Shown here: positions 49,673-59,730 of the stretch, piece after piece
How positions within the stretch are numbered: the first letter of the stretch is position 1
Layout: the number at the start of each line of letters is the position of its first letter
Assembly: GCA_003254925.1 (NCBI GenBank)
Contig: QANZ01028193.1
Coordinates: 5,433-69,432 of the forward strand
Origin: Chamaecrista fasciculata
Taxonomy: Eukaryota; Streptophyta; Magnoliopsida; Fabales; Fabaceae
Reading direction: 5' to 3'
Length of the DNA: 64,000 bases
Made by a program: the position numbers and the translations under genes
Notes under the pieces: model-generated
What the model was told of the DNA's origin: nothing
The model's input: the letters and a program-made list of their open reading frames with translations, nothing else
The model's database searches: none

Positions 49673-51689
49673 TATATATATATATATATTATAAGAAGAT
49701 TTCAAATGTATAATTAATACATGTTTTTATTGATGTTTAAGAAAAAATTAAAATTTTAAACAAATGAGTACTTTTCAATATATGACTAAAAGATTAAAAA
49801 AAAATTTAACAAAAGATTCAATAAATTTAAAACATGGATTGTTGTGAAATATAATAATAAACATTGATATATCAATTATCTCATCTTATACTTTCTGAAA
49901 ATTGATAAATTTTTTTATTTAGTTTTTGAAAGTTAAAATTATAAAATCTAACCTTTAAAAGAACATTTTATAACTTATTTGATTTTTATTAAAATATTAA
50001 TTTAAATTTAATATGACCTAACTTAAGCATACACTGAAAAGAAGTGAGTGTGTACAAATTGTAAGAAAATAAGAAGAAAAAAAAAAGTTGAGAATATGAT
50101 GTGGTCCTGCCATCACATCAGTGATCAGACCCATCATTGCAAATGTTATGATTAAAAAGTTAAAACTACACATAAATCTGTCTTACCACTTACTATTACT
50201 TTAAAAAATAAATAAATTAAGTCATTACTTTAATTACTTAACTATAATATATAATTATATGGCTTACCACTTACCATCACTATTACCATTGCTCTCTAGT
50301 TTCATGCTCACGTGGATGATGCAATCCACCACTTTTTATGTTTCAGTCGTAAAAGAGAATCTATTATGATTATTGGTGTACCGTTTGAATAAAAGTTTAA
50401 ATTTAAAATTTTGTAAATATTTTTATCTTTAATTATGTAAGATAATTAAATTTAAATTAATTGAGATAAAGTTTAAAACGAAAAAAAATCAAGAGAATTG
50501 TATATTCATCTCTATACATTTTGAATTGATGACTGGCCCCAAAAAGGAAAGATTAATTGATGAAATAGTACGGTTTTTATTTTTAGTTTATTAAAATTGG
50601 CAAAACCTGTAATGCAATCATAAGATATGATTTACTTACCATGATCGTTTTTACATATTATTAAACATTATAAAATATTAAATTTTTAGTCTTCTATTAA
50701 GTGCATTTCTTTCCCATAATTTGTCCTTGAAATGCTAAAATTCTAAAATTCAGATTTCAATCAAAAATAAATTTGTAAATTAGTTATTTATACAATATAT
50801 GTTTATATTAATGTTGTCTTTAATTTATAATTAAATTAATGATTTGGTATCCAAAAAATTTACTGAGTCAACAACTTATTTTTAAAATATTGAAATATTT
50901 GAAAGATTAAAATGATATATTTATTAGTTTTTCTATATATTAAATAGTATATTGTTTAATTTTTTAAAGACTAAAAAGTATAGCATTTTAGTATTTTAAG
51001 AACTAAATTGTGTATTTTAATCTTTGAATGACCAAGTTATCAACTAAGTGATATTTTCCTATCGACAAGTGTTTGGTACAAGCTGCACTCTAGATTGAGA
51101 GATCTAAATTCGAGTCTTTGAGTCCATATTGTTATGAGGGTTTTAACTGCTTACTCCCGACATTTAGTCTTCACCTAGACTGTTATACGAATAGGTAAGG
51201 GAAACTCATAATTATAAAAAAAAAATCCAATTATTAATTTACTCTTTGTAAGAATCCTGTTTAATGTATTGGTTTTTGAAATAAATGAAATATTGAATTT
51301 GTATCAGTTGGTTTATATGAGATATGGGCTACCAAATCCACTATTAAAGATGAAATATTTTTACACAGCGTCCACCAATTCTATTATTGATATTAATTTT
51401 TCAATATATATATCTTCTAATCTTCTAATTGGTGGCTGTTATGTAAAAATATTACTAAAAGAAAATAATATTTTCAACAAATATGCAAAGAATCTTTTTT
51501 AATTTTTTTCCTTTTGGATGTTCTTAGTTCTTTTTCCTTTTTGATATTATCCTCATTCTCTCTACCTATTAGAGTAAACCTTGCAAGTTGCAATAATAAA
51601 ATATTAAAATCCAATTTGCATTAAGTTACGCAGACACATTTTGTCCCCACGCTCCCCATTGGCGCGTGAGATAACATCTCGTCTCTGTC
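49673..51689. other. AT-rich intergenic DNA with a possible SINE
   Basis: No gene. At about 51066-51210 a tRNA-like promoter pair may be present (TGGTACAAGCTG and, 30 bases on, AAATTCGAGTCT), suggesting a decayed SINE. Another degenerate TIR element is suspected at 50835-51050 (TGATTTGGTATCC and inverted GACCAAGTTATCA). Confidence 0.4.
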
Positions 51690-51697
51690 TATAAATA
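51690..51697 (+). promoter_or_regulatory. TATA box of the small YDPLSYSLNFD gene
   Basis: A perfect TATAAATA lies 116 bp upstream of the start codon, preceded by a GC-rich stretch with GGCGCGTGAG and followed by a (CT)n leader (about 51773-51798). Spacing and composition fit a core promoter. Confidence 0.7.
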
Positions 51698-51765
51698 CAA
51701 ACAGTCAAAGAAAGTCACGCATAATAAGAATCTCCCAAACTTTCATTTCACAATTTTCACACTCT

Positions 51766-51772
<7 letters not shown>

Positions 51773-51798
<26 letters not shown>
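51773..51798 (+). repeat. (CT)n tract in the leader
   Basis: An uninterrupted CT run of about 26 bases 15 bp before the start codon, of the kind common in plant 5' UTRs. Confidence 0.9.
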
Positions 51799-51812
51799 AA
51801 TTTCCTCATTAC

Positions 51813-52199
51813 ATGACTTATTCCATTATGTGGCCTCTTTCGCGACCTAAAACCACCGCCTCCGCCGCCGTCGCCGCCGACAAAACCATCGGCGATTCCT
51901 CCGCCGTCGTCGACGGTGCCGGAAACGAGAGTTCGAGATGCGATTGTTGCTGTCTGGTGACGAAACTGATGAGGAGACTCAAGAAACGCCGACGGCAGAA
52001 CCGAACGCTCCGATCGTCGAGCCGGTACGATCCTCTGAGCTATTCGCTGAATTTCGACGACGGTAGAACTGGATCGTGCGGCGGATTTTTGGACGAAGAT
52101 TATTACAGATTCTACGCGTTCTCTTCTAGGTTTTCCGCTAACATTCCTAGAGCTTCTTCTTGTCCTGTAGTTCCAGTGACTGCAGAGGCCGCTCATTAA
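51813..52199 (+). CDS. small uncharacterised plant protein with YDPLSYSLNFD motif
   Basis: A single-exon frame of 128 residues with a good TATA box and CT-rich leader. Visible parts are an Ala/Ser-rich N-terminus, a Cys cluster CDCCC (43-47), a strongly basic helix-like stretch KLMRRLKKRRRQNR (51-64), the block RYDPLSYSLNFDDG (71-84) and an aromatic C-terminal part (DEDYYRFYAFSSRF, 94-107). I recall small plant proteins with a YDPLSYxxNFD block, but I do not know their function and assign none. The basic stretch could direct the protein to the nucleus, or with the Cys cluster to membranes if acylated; both are guesses. A second ATG at codon 6 is possible. The antisense frame over the same DNA is a shadow. 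Confidence 0.75.
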   Translation: MTYSIMWPLSRPKTTASAAVAADKTIGDSSAVVDGAGNESSRCDCCCLVTKLMRRLKKRRRQNRTLRSSSRYDPLSYSLNFDDGRTGSCGGFLDEDYYRFYAFSSRFSANIPRASSCPVVPVTAEAAH

Positions 52200-52590
52200 A
52201 TTTTTGGATGAAATTTAGGGAGAATCAATTTTATTCGATAGAAAATATTTGAAAGAGAAAAGAAAAACAAACGAAGAGGTTGTATCTAAGATTTGTAAAG
52301 TATTGACTAATGAGGATCTTCCATAATTATTTTTCTTCTTAGTCTTCTTCATCTGAATCTGTGTGTTCTTCCTTTTCCAGTGACTGCAGAGATAGACGTC
52401 TCGTTAATTTTTTGTTTGGATGAAATTTAGGGAAAATCAATTTTATCTGATAGAAAATGAAAAAAGAAAAAGGTTGTATCTAAGTTTTGTTAAATTTTAA
52501 CCAATGAGGATCGATCTTCCATAATTTCAGTTTTCTTCTTCGTCTTCGTCGTCTTCGTCGTCTTCTGTAACTGTGTTCTTCCTTTTCTGG
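52171..52590. repeat. tandem duplication of the gene's 3' end (period about 205 bp)
   Basis: TTCCAGTGACTGCAGAG occurs at 52171 within the last codons of the small gene and again at 52376. What follows matches too: TGGATGAAATTTAGGG, AATCAATTTTAT, GGTTGTATCTAAG, CCATAATT and CTTCTTCGTCTTC-like stretches occur in both units in the same order. The duplicated unit carries the last codons, the stop region and the 3' UTR. Confidence 0.8.
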
Positions 52591-52792
52591 TTCGGATTTG
52601 GATTTAATGGAGAGAGACAGAGAGTAAAGGTAAAACTAGTGGTTAATGACTTAATTCGTACACGAATTTATGCGTTAAACTGTTAAAGTGGAATCGGATG
52701 GAAATCGTGAATACCTTTAACAGCATTACTGTTATACTCAAAGAATGTGATACTCGCGTCGCGTGAACCATGTATAGTGGAAGCATCATTTC

Positions 52793-53429
52793 TAGGGATG
52801 GCAATTTATATCCTAAGTTAGGATATCCGTCCGTATCCATCCGAAAAAATATCCGGTATCCGTCGGATACCGGATATCGGATACGGATACGGATAGCGAA
52901 AATTAAATTTTTTTCGAATATTGGACGGATACGGATATTGCCCTCGGATACCCTATATCCGTCCGAAATGAACGGATATTTAGGGTATCCGATATCCGAT
53001 ACCCTATTACTTATTTAATTTTTATATTTTACTTTTAATTTAACATTTTATATATAAATATTTAAATTTAATTAATTATATTCATATATATTTTTTTAAA
53101 GAATCATATTTTAGTTATTTATATTTAATTTTTTATTTTAAAAAATAAATTTAAAATGTAAATAAATAATAATTTCATTTAATTATATTAGTTGGCGGAT
53201 AATGGATATCGGGTACCCGATATATCCGATTTATAAAATAGGATATCCTATCCTATATCCATATTTTTTCGGATATTTCGGGTATCCGTCGGATACCGGA
53301 TATCGGATAGGGTGCGGATACGGATATTAATTTATCGGATACGGATAGGATACGGATATTGGATAGGATGAACGGATACGGATACGGATAGTGACAAAAC
53401 CAACGGATATCCATCCGTTGCCATCCCTA
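52793..53429. mobile_element. hAT-like MITE, 637 bp, rich in GGATAC words
   Basis: Termini TAGGGATGGCAA and TTGCCATCCCTA are perfect inverted repeats; the exact 8-bp duplication ATCATTTC lies on both sides (52785-52792 and 53430-53437), diagnostic for hAT. Both sub-terminal regions are arrays of GGATACGGATA and ATCCGTATCC words, the centre is plain AT-rich DNA. No coding capacity. Confidence 0.92.
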
Positions 53430-53646
53430 ATCATTTCAATGCCATTGAACAAAATAAATAAATAAATTTAGGATTTATAAATTTAATTTTTAAAGATTAT
53501 GAATATTTAATTTCATATTTGAAAATGTTAACTAGAATTTTATAATAATGATGTAGATATATATGTTCTTAAATTTATAGTTTTATAGTAACTAAATTGA
53601 CTAAAATTAAAATACTTATCTATTTTTGAAAAAGTTATATAATTTA

Positions 53647-54198
53647 GGTAAAACACCCTTTTATGCCCTAACGTTTGTGGTAATTTTCAGTTATGTCCCT
53701 AACATTTCATTTGTGTCAGTTGTGCCCTCAATGTGAAACGTTAATTTCAATTATACCCCACCCTCGTTAGTGTACCGTTTTTTTCAATTATACCCCCACC
53801 CTCTTTTTGTAACTTTTGAGCTTCGATCCGCAGTAATGAGTTTATGGGTACTCATTTTCGGCTCATAAGGATCATTTTGCACATGGAAATTTTGAGAAAA
53901 ATGCTCCGTTTTGCTGCATTTCGTTTTGGTCCTTTTTGGGGTTCATAAGGTATTTTCTTCGGATTTGAGGCTATTTTGACTTAATCTTTGAAATTGATCC
54001 TAGGAATCAAGTTTGTGATGTCCGAAAATTAAAACTCATATGAAATGTGCTCAAATTGTGCGAAAATGGTGTTTTTTTTTTGTGGATGATTGAAATTGGG
54101 GGTATAATTGAAACTAACGTTTCACATTGGGGACACAACTGACACAAATGAAACGTTAGAGACATAACTGAAAATCGGGCACGAAATGGTGTTTTGCC
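53647..54198. mobile_element. Mutator-like MITE, 552 bp, GGYAAAACACC family, exact 9-bp duplication
   Basis: Starts GGTAAAACACCCTTTTATGC and ends GAAATGGTGTTTTGCC. The arms repeat CAGTTATGTCCCTAACATTT-like words inverted. An exact 9-bp duplication TATAATTTA flanks it (53638-53646 and 54199-54207). The interior (about 53810-54070) has no ORF. Confidence 0.88.
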
Positions 54199-54699
54199 TA
54201 TAATTTATAAACATAAATAAAAGTAACGGTATTAGTGGAGCCCACATTTTTTTTAACTCTCTAAACTGTCATGCATGTTGAGGATCCACTTCAGCATTTT
54301 ATCACATTATAAACTTCACCACCGTCTGATTAACTTTATATGGGGTTGATTTTGTACTTTATTTTTTCTTAATTTAAAACGTTATGAGAGATAAAAATAC
54401 ATAAATCAAATTGTATCAATGCCCAAATAATTTTACCATTGCGCTTCAAAAGTAACATAAAAATAATTAAAACTTAAAGTCAATATATATGGCTTTAATT
54501 CCTTTAAAGAGAACTTCCATACTAAATTTTAAAATGTAGCATGCATGTGCAATGAAGATCCTTTTCTTGGTGAAATTTAAAAAGTGAGACATTTATTACC
54601 TTTAATTTCTTATATAATAAAACCTAACTGAAAACTAGCTTGCTATTGTTTTAGAACATAGTGACTATAAAGGCATTTTTTCGGTAATAAAAAATATAT

Positions 54700-54858
54700 G
54701 TGAGTTGGGTCTCGGTGGCTCACCAAGGTCCGGACAAGCTTTCAGGTTATATGAACGCTTACATATCACCTACCAACAAGGTTCTCATATCGGTAGTGAG
54801 AACCGAACTCACGATTTTGTAAGTTATGAGTCAACTCCTTATCAATTAGGTCAACCTT
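54700..54858 (-). mobile_element. tRNA-derived SINE (same family as 56316)
   Basis: On the minus strand it reads AGGTTGACCTAATTGATAAG then GAGTTGACTCATAACTTAC and a B box GAGTTCGGTTCTCAC, followed by GGTAGGTGATATGTAAG and a tail ending in CCGAGACCCAACTCAC. An A box (TAATTGATAAGG) and B box at tRNA spacing are visible. The copy at 56316 aligns over its full length. Confidence 0.65.
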
Positions 54859-55086
54859 TGTTGGGTGAAAGCATTTTTTTAAAATTGATGAAATAATAGT
54901 TTTCTTTTTATGCAATTTTGCTTAATTAACAAAAGTTGAGGTGTATCAACATAATTTTGGTCTAATTAAAATGGTTAGACTCTTAAGTCTTAAGATATGA
55001 TGAAGAGGTCTATACTTTTCTTTCATTAGTATCAAAGCCAATTTAATAGAGATCAATTTTAGAAGAAATTTTCACAATATAACTTA

Positions 55087-55516
55087 GGGTAAATTATACT
55101 TTGGTACCCTGTGGTTCGACTTTATTTCACTTTGGTACCATGTGGTTTGAAACTTGACACTTTGGTACTCTGTAGTATTCTCCATTAACACTTTGGTACC
55201 CTTTGGAGCTATTTTGTAATTTTAACCATAACAAATTTTGCAAAAATTACATATTAACCCCAAAATTTTTTTAAAGTTTTCATTTTAGTCCCTATATAAT
55301 ATGTATCCAGGGACCTATTTGTAATTTTTTGAAAATTTTTTGGAGTCAATATGTAATTTTTGTAAAATTTGTTATGGTTAAAATTACAAAATAACTCCAA
55401 AGGGTACCAAAGTGCTAATGGAGAATACCACAAGGTATCAAAGTGTCAGGTTTCAAACCACATGGTACCCAAGTAAAATAAGGTGAAACCTCAGAGTACC
55501 AAAATATAATTTACCC
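55087..55516. mobile_element. TIR element, GGGTAAATTATACTTTGGTACC family, 430 bp
   Basis: The ends GGGTAAATTATACTTTGG and CCAAAATATAATTTACCC are inverted repeats, and CACTTTGGTACC words recur in both arms. Flanks TATAACTTA and TATAATTTA match in 8 of 9 positions, indicating another 9-bp-duplicating (Mutator-like) family. Full-length counterpart of 17893-18252. Confidence 0.82.
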
Positions 55517-56315
55517 TATAATTTATGATGAAATATTAACTTAACTCTTATTCTCTTATGAGTACTCTTTAGTAAAATGTTAACCGTATAGAAATGCAGA
55601 CTATAAAACTAAAAAAATAAAATAAAATATGGGGTTTTGCCGTTTTGCAATTTAACATTTTCCTTATTTGAATGTGCACAACACTCTATGTAACCAAAGA
55701 AATAAATTGTCCACATTCCCATTCTTTAATATATGTATTTCTGGGTAATCATTTCAAGCTTCAATGTTTTTGGTAAACTATTTTATAATTAAAATTAAAA
55801 AATGTAAAATAAATAATTTATTTAATAATTATTTGGCACATAGTTTGGAAAGAAGTTGAGGAGGTTGTTGTTGGCATGTGCAGGTCAGCTACATTGTCCG
55901 AGCAAATTGTATGTTTAAGACACAAAAATGCGTGATTAGTGGTCAACAATCAACACTTAAACACATGGCTTTAACATCAACACACATGTTATAATCTTTT
56001 TCTATTTCTTTTGTTTTTCTTAAGAACTAAACTTACTTAAGATTTCTTATACTTTTATTATAATTTTTAATTAAAATAAAAACACATGATAAAAAATTTC
56101 TATATGACCATTTTATGACATTGAGAAAATGTAAAATAGAGTAATTTAACAACTTAATCCCTGAAATATCACCGAATTGATAATTTAGTCTCTAAAATAT
56201 TAAAATAAATAATTTAATTTATGAAAGAACCAAATGGTATACTTATTTATTTATGGAAAAAATTAACAAATATATCGTTTGATTATTTGAGAAACTAACG
56301 AGTATGTCAATAAAG

Positions 56316-56478
56316 ATTAACCTAGTTGATAAGGAACTGACTCATAACTCATAAAGTTGTAAGTTTGATTTCCATTGTTGTGCGTTGGCAGGTGATGTGT
56401 AAGTATCTTTGTAAGTGTTCATAGAGCCTGAAGGCATACCATGATTTTGGTGAGTCTCTAGGACCCAACTCACCTAAA
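56316..56478 (+). mobile_element. tRNA-derived SINE
   Basis: A box CCTAGTTGATAAGG, B box AGTTTGATTTCC about 30 bases later, then GGCAGGTGATGTGTAAG, GTTCATAGAGCCTGAAGGC and TGGTGAGTCTCTAGGACCCA. The 3' end leads into an A-rich tail (TTTAAAAATCAAATAAAAAAG). It is the opposite-strand relative of 54700-54858. Confidence 0.65.
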
Positions 56479-57393
56479 CATTTAAAAATCAAATAAAAAA
56501 GAAACTAATAAGAATATTATTTGATTTTTTAAGAGATTAAATTGTCTACTTTAATCTTTTAAAGAATGAGTTATCAATTTCATGATTTTTTAAGAATATT
56601 CCAATGTAAAGTATAACTTTTTATGTGACCAATATATATAAAGGTAAATTTGTAAATTATATTAAGTGAATAGTACTCTCCCACTTGGAGAACTTTACTC
56701 TTATTATATAGTTTCTTGTTCAAACAAATATATCACTCTTCAGTTAGATTGTAAAACTAACAATAAGTAAGCGATTAGGGTTACTTTATGATTTTAATGT
56801 AATATTAGTTCATTCTAAAAGACTAAGTTACTAAACTATTTTATTTTCTTATTGATGATAAAATAATTAATCAAACTCATTTTAAAGTTTAACTTAATTT
56901 AGTTGATCAATTGATGTTACTGTTATATTAAAAAATAAAGGTACAAGTACAACTTCATGTTATATATATATGAAGAAAAGTGAATCTCACCACTAAAAAT
57001 ATCTTGAACTATCTATCAAAATAGTCAAATAAAAAATTTCAAATAAAATATTGATTATTGGTTAATTAAATTTTCAAAATTAATAATACATAACTTTTTA
57101 CTTTATTATATTAATCCTTGGATGCGAAACTCGATATATACTTTGTCAAATCAGTAATTTATTTTTTGAAGTCCTATGACCTATCTTTGAAAAATGACAT
57201 CGTTAGCTGCTTCACGTTGAGCAATGCTAGTCAAATTAACTAAATTAAACGCAGATGCTATCAAACATGCATGAAGATGACAATTGTCTCTTTTAGGGTT
57301 TTAGCCGTTGGTCTCATAGAAAATATAATGTACTATAATAGTATTTTATATTTATTTGATATTTTTTTTGTCAAACAAACATACCGATTAAAA
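56479..57393. other. AT-rich intergenic DNA, nothing recognised
   Basis: No gene, RNA gene or clear transposon end seen. Confidence 0.5.
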
Positions 57394-57770
57394 TTATGGC
57401 AAAATATCCTTCTTTTAATTATAAACTTTATATTAATTTTTAATTTGATCTCTAATATTTTTTTATTGTCAATTTCATTCTTAATATTTTATATTTTAGT
57501 TAATTTTATCACTGGACTAACATTTTAAAATCAATTAATAATATATTTCATCGTATTTTTTATATATGAGTTAGGATTTAAGTTTTTTAAATTAATTATA
57601 CATTATATGTTATTAACTACATATAATTTGTTGTTAATATTTGATTAAAGTAAGAGTAAATGATCAAATCGATCAAAATATAAAATTTTGAGACAAAATT
57701 GATAACAAAAAATATTAGAAAGGAAAATGAAAATTGATAAAAAATTTGAAGACGAAAAGGGTTTTGATGA
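57394..57770. mobile_element. degenerate Mutator-like MITE, GGCAAAA family
   Basis: A left GGCAAAATATCCTTCTTTTA followed by TATTAATTTTTAATTTGATC, and inverted counterparts to the right (GAAAATTGATAAAAAATTTG AAGACGAAAAGGG). Similar order to 58611-58958. Right tip and target duplication are lost. Confidence 0.5.
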
Positions 57771-57895
57771 TGCTATGGAGAAGCAGTGATCACTCTGGTG
57801 ATCTGAATGTAGAAACCTGTCGAAAAGGCTTGATGGGATAGGATCTCCACCACTTACTCTAATGCCTAAGTCAGTAAAAAATTTAAAGAAAAAGT
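57770..57895. mobile_element. possible LTR-retrotransposon fragment
   Basis: A short GC-richer patch (GTAGAAACCTGTCGAAAAGG, GATAGGATCTCCACCACTTA, ATGCCTAAGTCAGTAA) stands out from the AT-rich DNA and resembles leader segments I associate with plant LTR elements. No ends are visible, so this is a weak call. Confidence 0.25.
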
Positions 57896-58610
57896 AAAAT
57901 ATCATAAAGTTTATAAGCAAAATGATGTGTGTATTTTAAAAATAACAAAAAATTATTTTACTTATAGACATTTGAAATGCTTAAAAAACAATAATCCTTA
58001 AAAGCAAGGTAAGCGAAATTGTTATTATTAAGGATCATTCAATCTGATTTGACTAAAGGAATAACATCCTCTTTGTACCAAAAAAAAAATATTAGATAAA
58101 AATAAATTATTTTATTGAAATATGAACATAGTATTCTCTGTGTTGTGTCTTGTGTGTAATGGATGACAAAGAAAAGGAAATTGGGAAAGTGTTGAATAGC
58201 TGGACCCACGTGATCCACAGTCACAACTTTGACTATAAAAATGGATCACTCTTTTATTCGCCAAATCATTGGTCAAACGGTTTCAACTAAACACTTCCAA
58301 TTAACAATTAATATATTATTCTCTCCATTTTTTTTTTGGCCAAAGAGGATATTATTCTTTTAGTTAAATGTAATAAAAACGAGATTACGATTATTCGAAA
58401 TAGACTAAAATTTCATAGATCTATGATTATTTGTTGAGACTAACGACTAAATAAATGAGAAAAAAATGAGGAGAAAAATAATTTAGGGATCAAAATAGAA
58501 TTTACTTTATAACTCAGGGACTAAAACAAGATTTTGACCACCAAAAAATTACATAGTTATTCCGTTGATTTCATTGAAATCCCTTGATTTTGACTTGTTT
58601 AATTGTGTTG

Positions 58611-58958
58611 GGCAAAAGCACTAATTTCGTCCTTAAGCTTTACACTAATTGTCAATTTCGTCCTCAATTTTTCATATTTTAGTTAATTTTATCATTTATT
58701 TCTACTTTAGCCAAATATTAACGACAAAATCTATGCGGCTAATGATATCTAATGTAAAATTAATAGAAAAAGAAACTCAAATCCTAATTCAGATTGAAAA
58801 ACAGAATACAATCTGTCGTTAATTTATTAAAATAAATTAGTCAAAAGATAAAATTGACTAAAATGTAAAAGATTAAGGACGAAATTGACAACAAAAAAAG
58901 ATTAAAGATGAAATTGACAGTTTGTGTAAAGATTATGGACAAAATTAGTACTATTGCC
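58611..58958. mobile_element. Mutator-like MITE, 348 bp, GGCAAAAGCAC family
   Basis: Starts GGCAAAAGCACTAATTTCGT and ends AAATTAGTACTATTGCC. Arms repeat ATTGTCAATTTCGTCC words inverted. Flanks ATTGTGTTG and ATTGTTTTG match in 8 of 9 bases. Best preserved member of its family in the window. Confidence 0.82.
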
Positions 58959-59730
58959 ATTGTTTTGTTTCGTATTTTTTTATTTTCAATGAAAAATAAA
59001 AAATATTACTAAAAAATGTGTTTTGTATAACTTCTTTAAAAATATTTTCTGAAAAAAATTGAAAACATGGAACGGCAAAAAGACGTTCCTAGTTTTTTCA
59101 AAAACAAACTTGTATGATATTTTGGCAAAATTTACAATAATTCTAATTCTCTACCATAGTACCATTAGATCATATCTCAAAGATTTGTACAGGAGACAAT
59201 ATGCCATTGGAGAGCTATCCTAAGATTGCCCAACCTTTTATTCCTTCCTAATTTTGTCACAAGTCCATTCTGTGACAGAAAAAGGAAAACCAAGAAAAAA
59301 AATAAAAGATAAGAAAAACAACAAATTTAGTTTCTAATCAATAAATATATATTGCAAATATGAATATCATACACCTCAGAGTAAGAGGAGAAGCTATAAT
59401 ACAAGGCAACACTATCTAATTTTACTAGCAAAAATGCCATGCAATATAAACAAACATCAGGAGCAGCAGGCAACTCAAAGGCATTGGCTAAATTGTTAAG
59501 CATATTCAGAATCTAAAACCAAAAAGCAAGACAAAGAAAAAACACAGACAACACTATATTTCATTTCACTTGATGAAAACTTTACACGTTTTCAGCCACC
59601 CTATACTTTCTAGTTCACTCTCACTGTCATAATATGCCTACAAAAATTCCAGCGCAATATTGGAGAAGATCCTTAAGCAGAAGAGCATTTTAAGCTTATA
59701 CTTCTTTATGTTTCATCTGAGACACTACAA
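58959..59730. other. 3' flank of the CHR4-like gene
   Basis: AT-rich; the part nearest 59731 is probably the gene's 3' UTR. No other feature seen. Confidence 0.45.

Noticed and set aside
51705-52196. 163-codon frame antisense to the small gene
   Set aside because: Arg/Glu repeat part is the CT leader read backwards; the sense frame has the TATA box and start context.
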